Assembly (NCBI RefSeq): GCF_001544975.2
Contig: NZ_FCOG02000024.1
Coordinates: 47,197 to 111,196, forward strand
Direction: 5' to 3'
Source of the DNA: Caballeronia arationis
GTDB taxonomy: Bacteria > Pseudomonadota > Gammaproteobacteria > Burkholderiales > Burkholderiaceae
Length of the DNA: 64,000 nucleotides
Positions 18,650 through 26,976 of the stretch are shown piece after piece; the stretch's first letter is position 1, and each line of letters begins with the position of its first letter. Both the position numbers and the translations under genes were made by a program. The notes beneath the pieces are model-generated. The model searched no databases and was not told the origin of the DNA. It saw nothing but the letters and a program-made list of their open reading frames with translations.

Positions 18650-18970
18650 TCAATGGCCCGAGGACAGTTTCAGTCCGATGAGTCCGATCACGATCAGCGC
18701 CGCGCTCGCGACGCGCGCCACGGTGAGCGCCTCGCCCATTATCACGATGCCGAAGATGAACGCGCCGACCGCGCCGATGCCCGTCCAGACGGCGTAGGCG
18801 GTGCCGAGCGGCAACTGGCGCATTGCGATCGCGAGCAGCACGAAGCTGCCGGTGGCAGTCACGAGCGTGAACACGGACGGCCAGAGCCGCGTGAAGCCTT
18901 CGGACGATTTGAGACCAGCCGCCCATGCGACTTCCAGCAGACCGGCGATGAAAAGAAGAATCCAGGACAT
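18650..18970 (-). CDS. gdx: guanidinium exporter, small multidrug resistance family
   Basis: Four-span membrane antiporter of the SMR family, 106 residues, which works as a dual-topology dimer. The proton/substrate-binding Glu13 lies in [12 protein letters not shown], and [14 protein letters not shown] is diagnostic of the Gdx (SugE) branch, which exports guanidinium rather than broad drugs. GGAG stands eight bases before the start. A guanidine-II riboswitch lies immediately upstream, which agrees with this assignment and predicts induction by guanidine. Confidence 0.93.
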   Translation of the reverse strand: MSWILLFIAGLLEVAWAAGLKSSEGFTRLWPSVFTLVTATGSFVLLAIAMRQLPLGTAYAVWTGIGAVGAFIFGIVIMGEALTVARVASAALIVIGLIGLKLSSGH

Positions 18971-18994
18971 CGGAATGACTCCATCGAAAAATAT

Positions 18995-19093
18995 GGGGCC
19001 GTCCCCTGTCGGCCAGAGTTGGCGCTTTAGCGCTTACTCTGGTACCTGCAACGTAGTTGCTGTGATTCGGAAGCGCGCGCGGTCGTCCGCGCG
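18995..19093 (-). ncRNA. guanidine-II (mini-ykkC) riboswitch
   Basis: Two small hairpins with the ACGR tetraloops that define this class are present on the minus strand. P1 is GCGCGG-ACGA-CCGCGC (19077-19092, extendable by one pair). P2 is GGGG-ACGG-CCCC (18995-19006), directly before the ribosome-binding region of gdx. Known guanidine-II RNAs bind one guanidinium per loop and free the ribosome-binding site. The linker here is long (about 70 nt) and folds into its own strong hairpin at 19013-19042 (7-bp outer stem, 4-5 bp inner stem). No sequence search was run, but the two loops, the spacing to the gene and the gene identity agree. Confidence 0.85.
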
Positions 19094-19110
19094 GCTGTAG
19101 GTGAACTGTA

Positions 19111-19116
19111 ATTGTA
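19111..19116 (-). promoter_or_regulatory. putative -10 element of the gdx riboswitch transcript
   Basis: TACAAT on the minus strand, placed so that transcription would begin around 19104, some ten bases before riboswitch hairpin P1. The -35 match about 17 bases upstream (near 19134-19139) is weak. Confidence 0.45.
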
Positions 19117-19445
19117 CCAAAACGGTGCAAAAGCTTGCATGCACGGTTCGCGCAAAGCGATTTTTCCATGACGACCATTCGTTCATCGGTCACATATGCG
19201 TCCTGGTGAATCCGCTAAAACTATTCGACAACGCGCCATCATTTCCGCGGACAAAAGCAATTCAACGCAGAAATATCGAATAAAGAGCGCGTCACGTGAA
19301 AAACGTGTATTAAGCTGAATGGCACGATTAAGATTATTCGCGTTTGATGCCGACGCCAGGTTTGAGCCCGGCCGACGCCGCCAGACAAGAAAGCAGCGCC
19401 ATTACGATTCGCCGTTCGATTGAAAATTCTCGACGCGGAGTGCTC
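19117..19445. other. divergent intergenic region between gdx and the bd oxidase
   Basis: This stretch is richer in A+T than its surroundings. It must hold the promoters of the oxidase operon. No FNR/ANR-type TTGAT-N4-ATCAA box or other clear operator was found by eye, and no gene is supported. GGAG stands just before the oxidase ATG. Confidence 0.45.
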
Positions 19446-20888
19446 ATGGAGTTCGATGCCGTCCTGCTATCCCGCTTCCAGTTCGCCTGGGTCGTCGCTT
19501 TTCACATTCTTTTGCCGGCATTCACCGTCGGCTTGTCGTGCTTTATTGCCACGCTCGAATTCAACTGGTGGATTACCAAGCGCGATGTCTATCGGCGGCT
19601 TTCCGCGTTCTGGCTGAAGATTTTCGCGGTGTCGTTCGGCATGGGGGTCGTCTCGGGCATCGTGATGCCGTTCCAGTTCGGCACCAACTGGAGCCGCTTC
19701 TCCGATATCGCCGCCAACGTCATCGGCCCGCTGATGGGCTATGAAGTCATCACCGCGTTCTTCCTCGAAGCCGCGTTCCTCGGCGTGCTGCTCTTCGGGC
19801 GCAAGCTCGTGCCGCAGTGGGCGCACGTGATGTCGGCGATCTTCGTGGCGACGGGCACCGTGATCTCGTCGTTCTGGATTCTCGCCGTCAACAGCTGGAT
19901 GCAGACGCCGCAAGGCCACCGGATCCTGCCGGACGGCCGCTTCGAAGTCGTCAGCTTCTTCGACGTGATCTTCACGCCGTCGTTTCCGTACCGGCTCGGG
20001 CATACGGTCAGCGCGTTTCTCGTGACGGCGGCCTTCGTGATCCTCGGCGTCGGCGCGATGTACGTGCTGCAGCGGCGCGCGCTGGAGGAAAGCCGCGTGA
20101 TGCTCAAGATGTCGCTGATCTTTCTCGTCATCATGGTGCCGGTGCAGATGGTGATCGGCGACATGCACGGTCTCAACACGCTCAAGCACCAGCCGGCGAA
20201 GATCGCCGCGATGGAAGGCCTCTGGGAAACCGGCTCGCGCGTGCCGGCCAATCTCTTCGCGATTCCCGATCAGGACGCGGAGATGAACCACTTCGAAATC
20301 GCGATCCCGGTGCTCGGCAGCATCTATCTGACGCACGATCCGAACGGCACGGTGCAGGGCCTCAAGGCGTTCCCCCGCGAGGACCGGCCGCCGGTGGCGG
20401 TCGTGTTCTTCGCGTTCCGGATCATGGTCGGCATCGCGCTCCTGATGTTCGCGCTCGTGCTGTCCGGCATCGTCCTGTTCGCGCGCGGGCGGCTCGAACA
20501 AAGCCGCACATGGCTGCGTTGCGCCACGCTCGGCATGCCGCTCGGGTTCATCGCCGTCATCGCCGGGTGGACGACGACCGAAGCCGGCCGCCAGCCGTGG
20601 ACCATCTATGGCCTCCTGCGCACGAAGGATTCGGTGACGCCGTCGCTCACCGCGGCGAATGTCGGGCTGTCGTGGCTGCTCTACGTGCTCGCGTATCTCG
20701 TGATCTTCGGCGCCGGTTTCACGCTGCTGCGGCGGCTCGTGCGCGTCGGGCCGTCCGAGGCGACGCAAGGACATGAAGGCGATCAGCTGGAGCCCGAGAA
20801 GCGTGCCGCGCGGCCGCTTTCCGCGCTTTCGAACAAGACCGTTGCGGCGGCGGGCGCGAAGAGCAACGAACCGCCGCCGCGCGCTTGA
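19446..20888 (+). CDS. cioA: cytochrome bd-type quinol oxidase subunit I (cyanide-insensitive type)
   Basis: Catalytic subunit of the bd-type terminal oxidase, holding haems b558, b595 and d; takes electrons from quinol to O2. At 480 residues it has the short Q-loop of the CIO branch rather than the longer E. coli CydA form. The axial histidine near residue 20 (VVAFH), the GYEV glutamate region, and the quinol-site motif TTEAGRQPW are present. GGAG lies just upstream of the ATG at 19446. Subunit II follows after 33 bp. No cydDC or cydX gene is nearby. Confidence 0.95.
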   Translation: MEFDAVLLSRFQFAWVVAFHILLPAFTVGLSCFIATLEFNWWITKRDVYRRLSAFWLKIFAVSFGMGVVSGIVMPFQFGTNWSRFSDIAANVIGPLMGYEVITAFFLEAAFLGVLLFGRKLVPQWAHVMSAIFVATGTVISSFWILAVNSWMQTPQGHRILPDGRFEVVSFFDVIFTPSFPYRLGHTVSAFLVTAAFVILGVGAMYVLQRRALEESRVMLKMSLIFLVIMVPVQMVIGDMHGLNTLKHQPAKIAAMEGLWETGSRVPANLFAIPDQDAEMNHFEIAIPVLGSIYLTHDPNGTVQGLKAFPREDRPPVAVVFFAFRIMVGIALLMFALVLSGIVLFARGRLEQSRTWLRCATLGMPLGFIAVIAGWTTTEAGRQPWTIYGLLRTKDSVTPSLTAANVGLSWLLYVLAYLVIFGAGFTLLRRLVRVGPSEATQGHEGDQLEPEKRAARPLSALSNKTVAAAGAKSNEPPPRA

Positions 20889-20921
20889 CCGCAACCTGCA
20901 TGGTCGACAGGAGACTTTGCG

Positions 20922-21926
20922 ATGCTCGATCTCGTGCCGCTCTGGGCCGCCATTCTCGCGCTGGCGGTGTTCATGTACGTGCTGCTCGACGGCTTCGATC
21001 TCGGCGTCGGCATGGTGTTTCTGTTGCGGCGCGACCCGCACGACCGCGACATGATGATCAATTCGGTCGCGCCCGTCTGGGACTTCAATGAAACCTGGCT
21101 GATTCTGGGCGGCGGCGGGTTGCTGGCGGTGTTTCCGCTCGCGTTCGCGATCATCGTGCCGGCCGTCTATTTCCCGATTCTCTTCATGCTGCTCGGGCTG
21201 ATCTTTCGCGGCGTCGCGTTCGAGTTCCGCGAAGTGGTCGGCGCGCGCAAATGGCTCTGGGACGGCGCGTTCGGCTACGGCTCGCTCGTCGCGACGTTCT
21301 CGCAAGGGATCGTCCTCGGCATGTTCATCCAGGGTTTCCCGATCGAGGGACGCGTGTTTTCCGGGACGAGCTGGGACTGGGTCGCGCCGTTTCCGCTTTT
21401 GACGGGTGCGGGGCTCGTGTTCGGCTATGCGCTGCAAGGCACGACGTGGCTTGTGCTCAAGACCGAGGGCGACCTGCAGGCGTGGGGACGCCGGATGGCG
21501 CGTTTCGCGCTTATCGGCGTGATTGCGTTCATCTTGCTGATCAGCATCTCGACGCCCCTCAAGGACGCGCGAATCGCCGCGCGCTGGTTCGATTTCCCGG
21601 TGAGCTTCCTGTTCGCGCCGGTGCCCGTGCTGACGGCGCTGCTGACGTGGACGCTCTGGTCGAGCCTCGACAAGGATCGCGACGTCGTGCCGTTTCTGTG
21701 TTCGATCGGATTGTTCTTCCTGGCGTTCACCGGGCTCGTGATCAGCCTGTGGCCGTTCATCGCGCCGCCTTCGGTGACGTTGTGGGACGCGTCGGCGGCG
21801 CCGCTTTCACAGCAGTTCCTGCTGATCGGGACGATGTTCCTGCTGCCGATCATCGTGTTGTACGTGATCTGGTCGTACTGGGTGTTTCGCGGGAAAGTGC
21901 GGGGGGATATGGGGTATCACGGGTGA
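20922..21926 (+). CDS. cioB: cytochrome bd-type quinol oxidase subunit II
   Basis: Structural partner of the bd oxidase, 334 residues with about eight membrane helices. The N-terminus (LWAAILALAVFMYVLLDGFDLGVG) and the VWDFNETWLILGGGGL segment are highly typical of CydB/CioB. GGAG lies nine bases before the ATG. It ends 20 bp from a convergent gene, so there is no space for a small CydX-like subunit downstream. Confidence 0.95.
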   Translation: MLDLVPLWAAILALAVFMYVLLDGFDLGVGMVFLLRRDPHDRDMMINSVAPVWDFNETWLILGGGGLLAVFPLAFAIIVPAVYFPILFMLLGLIFRGVAFEFREVVGARKWLWDGAFGYGSLVATFSQGIVLGMFIQGFPIEGRVFSGTSWDWVAPFPLLTGAGLVFGYALQGTTWLVLKTEGDLQAWGRRMARFALIGVIAFILLISISTPLKDARIAARWFDFPVSFLFAPVPVLTALLTWTLWSSLDKDRDVVPFLCSIGLFFLAFTGLVISLWPFIAPPSVTLWDASAAPLSQQFLLIGTMFLLPIIVLYVIWSYWVFRGKVRGDMGYHG

Positions 21927-21945
21927 GCTTGCGTTTCGCCCGTCC

Positions 21946-22428
21946 TTACAACCGCTGCTCCACCGCCCGCTTCAGAATGCGCGTCCACTTGAGCGCCTCG
22001 CGCTTGTCGCGCATCGGCAGGCGCCATTCGCCGCGCTTCGCGTCCTTGACGTCAAGCAGAACCTGCCACGCGCCGTCCGGGCCCGCAGCCGGTTCCATCC
22101 GCGCGCCGCGCAGGTCCGCGAAAATATAGCCGCCGCGTTCGTCGCCAACGCGCAAGTCGCACAGCCGCTTGCCCGCCGCGAGGCGCACGCCGCCCCAATC
22201 GCGCCTCAGTTCGTGGGTCCAGTCGCCGTCCTGGCCGCGCGCGATGTTCGGGGCGACTTCGCGTCTGCGATGCAGCCAGTAGAGGATTCCCGCGACAACC
22301 AGCGCCGCGGCCACGACCGCCACGCCCGTCGCGACGCCGAGCCCGAAGTGCGCCGACAGTGCGTGGAACGACCACACCGCGCCGTAGATCAGCGCGACGA
22401 GGACGGCGAGCGCGACGACGATCGGCAT
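21946..22428 (-). CDS. hypothetical protein with two membrane segments
   Basis: A 160-residue protein I do not recognise. Two hydrophobic helices (about residues 3-20 and 30-50) are followed by a basic HRRRE turn and a soluble C-terminal domain of about 105 residues rich in Trp, Arg and Asp, with a cluster of aromatic and charged residues such as GEWRLPMRDKREALKW. The positive-inside rule places the C-domain in the cytoplasm. It precedes no obvious partner; the peroxiredoxin gene upstream on the same strand ends 38 bp before it, so co-transcription is likely. Codon use is like its neighbours, so it is probably real. Confidence 0.72.
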   Translation of the reverse strand: MPIVVALAVLVALIYGAVWSFHALSAHFGLGVATGVAVVAAALVVAGILYWLHRRREVAPNIARGQDGDWTHELRRDWGGVRLAAGKRLCDLRVGDERGGYIFADLRGARMEPAAGPDGAWQVLLDVKDAKRGEWRLPMRDKREALKWTRILKRAVEQRL

Positions 22429-22466
22429 CCGCGCGACTCAGCCGGCGTGAACGAAGACGGCGGACG

Positions 22467-23030
22467 TCATTGCGTGTGGTGCTTCGCGTTCCACTCGCGC
22501 AGCGCCTGCAGCGTGTTCGCGACGTGCTTCTCCGGCGAGAGGCTCGTGTACTCGTAGATGACCGTGCCGTCCGGCGCGATCACATACGACACGCGATTGG
22601 CCATCGACGCCTTCATCGGCATCGACGCGTCGTAGGACTTGATGATCTCCGAACCCGCGTCAGCCGCTACCGGGAACTTGCTGCGGCATTCGCTCACGGA
22701 GAAGCGCTTGAGCGTGTCGATGTCGTCGTGCGACACGCCGATCACGGTCGCGCCCTCGGCCTTGTACTGGTCGACGGCTTCGGCGAATTCGTGCGCCTCG
22801 ATCGTGCAGCCCTTGGTGAAGGCCGCCGGATAGAAGTACAGCACAACGGGGCCCTTCTTCAGCTCGTCGGCGAGCGAGTAGTTGTACACGTTGCCGCCGA
22901 GCGATGCCTGCGCGACGAACGACGGCGCACGGTCGCCCGGCTTGAGCGTCGCAAACGCGACGAGCGCGTACGCCGCGAGTCCGGCGCCCAGCACGCCTGC
23001 CAGCATCCTGCCTGCAAAGTTGCGTTTCAT
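22467..23030 (-). CDS. peroxiredoxin (BCP/PrxQ type) with N-terminal membrane or signal segment
   Basis: Thiol peroxidase of 187 residues. An N-terminal hydrophobic stretch (about residues 7-27, after a basic MKRNFAGR) suggests export or anchoring, unusual for the cytoplasmic BCP group. The thioredoxin-like domain has PAAFTKGCT with the peroxidatic cysteine. A second cysteine is in SVSECRSKFP and could act as the resolving residue; the position five residues after the first cysteine is not Cys. The start at 23030 is preferred because it gives the signal-like N-terminus. It is 71 bp after the EAL-HDOD gene on the same strand. Confidence 0.86.
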   Translation of the reverse strand: MKRNFAGRMLAGVLGAGLAAYALVAFATLKPGDRAPSFVAQASLGGNVYNYSLADELKKGPVVLYFYPAAFTKGCTIEAHEFAEAVDQYKAEGATVIGVSHDDIDTLKRFSVSECRSKFPVAADAGSEIIKSYDASMPMKASMANRVSYVIAPDGTVIYEYTSLSPEKHVANTLQALREWNAKHHTQ

Positions 23031-23101
23031 GTGTCTCCCAGCCTTTCGCGTGATGACGGATATCGGGCGCCGTCTGGCGTCCGGGCGAAACACCGCACGT
23101 C

Positions 23102-24382
23102 TCATTCCAGCCGATGCGCGGCAAACCAGGTCGCCGCGTCGACCTGAAGCTTCGCGAGCACCGCCGGCGTGAGCCGTGCGAACGCGGCGTCGGCAAGGCT
23201 CGCATCAACTTCGGGGATGTCGCCCCGGTCGGCCGCCTGCGAAATCCGCAGCAGCACGCCGAGCGGCCCGCGTCCGTCGACGATCGCCTCGCGGATCGCC
23301 TCGGACAGGCTCAGCCGCGTCAGCGCCTCGGCAGCCGGCATGTCGAGCACGACATGCACCAGCGAGAAAATGCCGGTCATGAACGCGGAATCGGCGAACG
23401 AATCATCCGATGGACGCAACACACGCGCCGCAAGTTCCATGAATCGCGCCCGCGTGCCGACCAGTTGCACGAGCGGGTCCGAGCGCCACGGCAGGCCGCG
23501 TCCGTCGGCGTAGAGCAGGAGCTGCGTCCAGCGCGTGATCTGCCGGGTGCCGATCGCCGCGATGGCATCGCGCAGCGACGAAACATGCCGGCTCAATCCG
23601 AACGCGCTCGAATTGGCGACGCGCAGCAGTTGCACGACCACTTCGGGATTGCGCTTCAACTCTGCTTCGAGGCTGCGCATCGCGGGGTCATCGGCCAGCA
23701 GCGACAGAAGCCGCATCAGCGCGACGCGCGATGCGCTCGGGCGCCGCGTCGCGAGCACTTGCGGACGCGCGAAGAAATAACCCTGGAAGTAGTCGAAGCC
23801 GAGATCGCGGGCGCGCTGGAAATGCTCGTGCGTCTCGACCTTCTCGGCGACAAGCGCCTTGCCGCGACGCTTGACCTCCGCCGCGAGCGCCGGCAGCGCC
23901 TTCTGATCGGTGGCGAGGAAATCGATCTTCACCGTATCGACGTAGGGGAGCGCCGCGAGCAGCGTGTCGTCGAGCTTCACGACGTCGTCGAGGGCGAGCT
24001 GGAAGCCCGCATCGCGCAACTGCGAGCAGCGCCGGAACAGCGCGGCGTCGAAGGTGACGGTTTCGAGCACTTCGAGCACGAACCGGTCGGGCGGCATGAT
24101 GTGGACGATGTCGTCGAACAGCAGCGCCCGGTTCATGTTCACGTAGCCGCGATAGTCGCCGAGCACGGCCGATACACCGATCTCCCCGACCGTGCGCGCC
24201 ACGACATGCGCGGTCGCCTGCACGTCGTCATGGACGGGCGCGCGGTTGTCCGGACTGTCGCGGAACAACAGCTCATAGGCGTGGAGCGCACCGGAGCGAT
24301 CGAGAATCGGCTGGCGTCCGAGAAAGACGCTTTCCGGTTCGCGCGCATCGTCCGGCTCGGTCGGCTGCAACGAATCGTCCAT
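23102..24382 (-). CDS. EAL-HDOD signalling protein (YuxH-type)
   Basis: A 426-residue protein with an N-terminal EAL-like domain (about residues 20-220) and a C-terminal HDOD domain (about 225-410). The EAL part is degenerate: the motif reads YELLFR, and the DDFGTG loop is replaced by LDDVVKLDD, so phosphodiesterase activity is unlikely and c-di-GMP binding or a protein-protein role is expected. The HDOD part keeps LLRVANSSAFGLSRHVSSLRDA. Related proteins in Xanthomonas and Pseudomonas take part in motility and biofilm control. It is divergent from a catalytically intact EAL protein. Confidence 0.87.
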   Translation of the reverse strand: MDDSLQPTEPDDAREPESVFLGRQPILDRSGALHAYELLFRDSPDNRAPVHDDVQATAHVVARTVGEIGVSAVLGDYRGYVNMNRALLFDDIVHIMPPDRFVLEVLETVTFDAALFRRCSQLRDAGFQLALDDVVKLDDTLLAALPYVDTVKIDFLATDQKALPALAAEVKRRGKALVAEKVETHEHFQRARDLGFDYFQGYFFARPQVLATRRPSASRVALMRLLSLLADDPAMRSLEAELKRNPEVVVQLLRVANSSAFGLSRHVSSLRDAIAAIGTRQITRWTQLLLYADGRGLPWRSDPLVQLVGTRARFMELAARVLRPSDDSFADSAFMTGIFSLVHVVLDMPAAEALTRLSLSEAIREAIVDGRGPLGVLLRISQAADRGDIPEVDASLADAAFARLTPAVLAKLQVDAATWFAAHRLE

Positions 24383-24700
24383 GGATCAAAAGTATGCGCT
24401 CGACCGGGACACCCTGACGCGTCGCATGGGACGCGCCTGTGTTCCGGTCAGCGATGGCCGAACTGAACTCGTATCACACATGGGCGGGCAAGTCGAGGAA
24501 GTGGTTCGTAATCGGTAAAAGAAACGCAAATTTGCGTTTCTGTAAGGTGTATTCAATCAAATTCCGGTAGGAAATGCCGCAATCGCCGCGACACTTTAAC
24601 CCAAAACCATGGGTCCTCACAGGAATCAAAGGGCCGACAAAAATTAAACATCGGTCGGGAGCGGCCGTCCGTGGTGGCGGCCCGGGGCCGGCGCGCCCAT
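24383..24700. other. divergent intergenic region between two c-di-GMP-related genes
   Basis: No gene is supported. The stretch contains the upstream region of the EAL-HDOD gene on the minus strand and an A/T-richer stretch near 24500-24570. Apart from the sigma-28 promoter at its right edge, no site was recognised. Confidence 0.45.
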
Positions 24701-24727
24701 TAAAGTAATTCGTGACATAGCCGATAA
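24701..24727 (+). promoter_or_regulatory. sigma-28 (FliA) promoter for the PAS-GGDEF-EAL gene
   Basis: TAAAGTAA (24701-24708), an 11-base spacer, then GCCGATAA (24720-24727). This matches the enterobacterial flagellar sigma-28 consensus TAAAGTTT-N11-GCCGATAA at 14 of 16 bases, including the whole -10 element, with the exact spacer. Transcription would start near 24735, giving a 5' leader of about 120 bases before the ATG at 24856. Confidence 0.78.
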
Positions 24728-24855
24728 CCTGCCTGATAGGGCGTGTACCTGTTGCGCGAAAAACGCGCGAGAAATTTGCGCGGGCAATCTCTCAAGAGCA
24801 CGTGCCGCCACGCGTCCACCGACAGGTCACGCAACCAGAAGGCCATCACGAGAAC

Positions 24856-26781
24856 ATGCAAGCGAACCGGAACACTGTCCCCCGCCGCCTCTGGCGCGCC
24901 GCACTCGACACCGCGCTCGGTCTCATCGGCGCGTCGAGGCGGCACGCGCACGCGCCGGCCGCGGGCGACGCAGACGAACGCAGCGCGGCATCGGACCTTC
25001 CCAGCCCCGCATCCGCCGACACGACCGAAGCGCCGGCGCCGGCGGCAGCCGTCGAGCGGTCGTTGCCTGCGCATCTCGAGACGACGCTCGGCACGGTCGA
25101 CTTCCTCGCTCAACTCGATGATTCATTGCGCTTCGTCTACGTGTCGGATGCGAGCATCAGCTTCATCGGCTATCACCGCGACTATCTCGGCATGCTGACG
25201 CTCCACGACCTCGTGGCGTCGAACGAAGCCGACGAGCTGAACGCGCTCGTGGGGCGCGCGCAGGCAAGCGGCAAGCTCGAATCCGCGACGCTTTCGCTCG
25301 TCAAGTCGCTGACTTATCCGATCACGGTCGAACTGCGCCTCCTTTCGACCGTCGCGCAGGGCGTGCCGGGCTTCGCGCTCGCGGCGTTCGAGGTCTCGCG
25401 CTGGCGCGACAACGAGGCGCGGCTCATGCACGCGCTCCACCACGACCCGCTGACCGGCCTGGAGAACCTCACGGCGCTGATCGCCGCGGTCAACGCCGTG
25501 CAGGCGGAAGCCGAGCACACGCGCACGCAGGCGGCGCTCGTGCTCGTCGACATCGACGACTATCAGCGCATCAACCGCGCGCTCGGCTACGATGCCGGCG
25601 ACGACATGCTGCGCGAGACCGCGCGTCGCATCCAGCACGCGGCGGCGCACGGCGAGCGCGTGGCGCGCGTCGCGAGCGACGAGTTCGCGGTCCTGCTGCC
25701 GGCGGGCACGACAGCCGAAGCCGCCGAAAGTCTCGGCCGGCGCGTGCTGACGGCGATCGCGCAGCCGTATCGCTATCGCGGGCAGCACACGCATCTTTCC
25801 GCGAGCGTCGGCGTCGCGCTCTATCCCGATCACGCCGATCCGGCGACGGGCGCCGACGCGGCCGGCGGCCCGGGCAGCACGGCCGGCGCGCATCTGCTGC
25901 GCATGGCCGATCATGCGCTCGCCGAGGCGAAGTCGTCGGGCGGCAATACGGTCGTCTTCCACATGGTCGACGACGACCCGACCGACGCCGAGCGGCTGAA
26001 GCTCGAAGCCGATCTCTACGAAGCCGTGCGCAACGGCGAGTTTTCGCTGCACTTCCAGCCGATCACGAGCAGCCACTCCGGCGGCGTGGTGGGCGTGGAG
26101 GCGCTGATGCGCTGGCAGCATCCGGTGCACGGGCTCGTGCCACCGTCGACTTTCATTCCGCTCGCCGAATCGATCGGGCTCATCAACTATCTCGGCAACT
26201 GGGTGCTGAAGGCCGCGTGCATGCAGCTCGTGCAATGGGATGCGATCGGTATCCGGCTCGACTACGTGTCGGTGAACGTGTCGCCGCAGCAGTTCCGCGA
26301 CAAGCGTTTCACCTTCGCGGTGCAGGAAGCGCTCACGCTGACAGGGCTCGATCCGCGGCGGCTCGTGTTCGAGATCACCGAAAGCCTCCTGATGCACGAT
26401 CCCGAGGAAGCGACGCGGCTCCTGCAGAAGCTGAGGGCGTTCGGCATCCGCTTCGCCGTCGACGACTTCGGCACCGGCTATTCCAGCCTCGCCTATTTGC
26501 AGCGCTTTCCGCTTTCGAAGCTCAAGATCGACCGGAGTTTTGTCGAAAACCTGCTTACCTCCCGCAATAACCGCGCAATCGTGAGCGCGGTGGTGGGGCT
26601 GGCCCAGTCGCTCGGGCTGGAACTCGTCGCGGAAGGCGTCGAAACGGAAGCGCAGCGCGAGCTTCTGACCGAAATGGGCTGCGATCACATCCAGGGCTGG
26701 CTCATCAGCCACGCGCTGCCTTCGGAAGAGCTCGCACGGTCGTTCCAGTCGAACTCGCTCTTCCTTCACGAGGCATTATGA
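24856..26781 (+). CDS. c-di-GMP phosphodiesterase, PAS-GGDEF-EAL
   Basis: A 641-residue signalling protein. After a low-complexity N-terminus comes a PAS-like sensor (about residues 75-185), a GGDEF domain (about 195-370) and an EAL domain (about 385-635). The diguanylate cyclase motif is degenerate, reading ASDEF at 273-277. The EAL domain looks fully active: EAL at 415-417, NVSPQQF, EITES, DDFGTGYSS, LKIDRSF, and AEGVETEAQ are all intact. It should hydrolyse c-di-GMP, with GGDEF perhaps acting as a GTP-sensing module. The ATG at 24856 is chosen as the first codon after the mapped leader. A sigma-28 promoter upstream ties it to flagellar expression. Confidence 0.9.
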   Translation: MQANRNTVPRRLWRAALDTALGLIGASRRHAHAPAAGDADERSAASDLPSPASADTTEAPAPAAAVERSLPAHLETTLGTVDFLAQLDDSLRFVYVSDASISFIGYHRDYLGMLTLHDLVASNEADELNALVGRAQASGKLESATLSLVKSLTYPITVELRLLSTVAQGVPGFALAAFEVSRWRDNEARLMHALHHDPLTGLENLTALIAAVNAVQAEAEHTRTQAALVLVDIDDYQRINRALGYDAGDDMLRETARRIQHAAAHGERVARVASDEFAVLLPAGTTAEAAESLGRRVLTAIAQPYRYRGQHTHLSASVGVALYPDHADPATGADAAGGPGSTAGAHLLRMADHALAEAKSSGGNTVVFHMVDDDPTDAERLKLEADLYEAVRNGEFSLHFQPITSSHSGGVVGVEALMRWQHPVHGLVPPSTFIPLAESIGLINYLGNWVLKAACMQLVQWDAIGIRLDYVSVNVSPQQFRDKRFTFAVQEALTLTGLDPRRLVFEITESLLMHDPEEATRLLQKLRAFGIRFAVDDFGTGYSSLAYLQRFPLSKLKIDRSFVENLLTSRNNRAIVSAVVGLAQSLGLELVAEGVETEAQRELLTEMGCDHIQGWLISHALPSEELARSFQSNSLFLHEAL

Positions 26782-26976
26782 GATAGGGCACGTTCGTGTT
26801 TTAATCCGGGAGCGTGCCGCGCAAACCGCCTCTCATCGTCGTATCGCCGTATCACTGCAGCACCGTATATCGTTCCGGCCTGTTTCTCCGCTTTTCCGTT
26901 CGACGGGGAACGGGCCGAAGATTGACGCCGCGCCGGCCCGCCGCCGCGGCACCAGCAGGGCTTTCTCACAATACGC

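Noticed and set aside
19467..21437. 656-codon minus-strand frame opposite the bd oxidase genes
   Set aside because: Antisense shadow, extremely rich in His, Arg, Glu and Asp; the oxidase subunits are unmistakable.
21927..21945. Search for a CydX-like small subunit after the bd oxidase
   Set aside because: Only 19 bases separate the subunit II stop from the convergent gene end.
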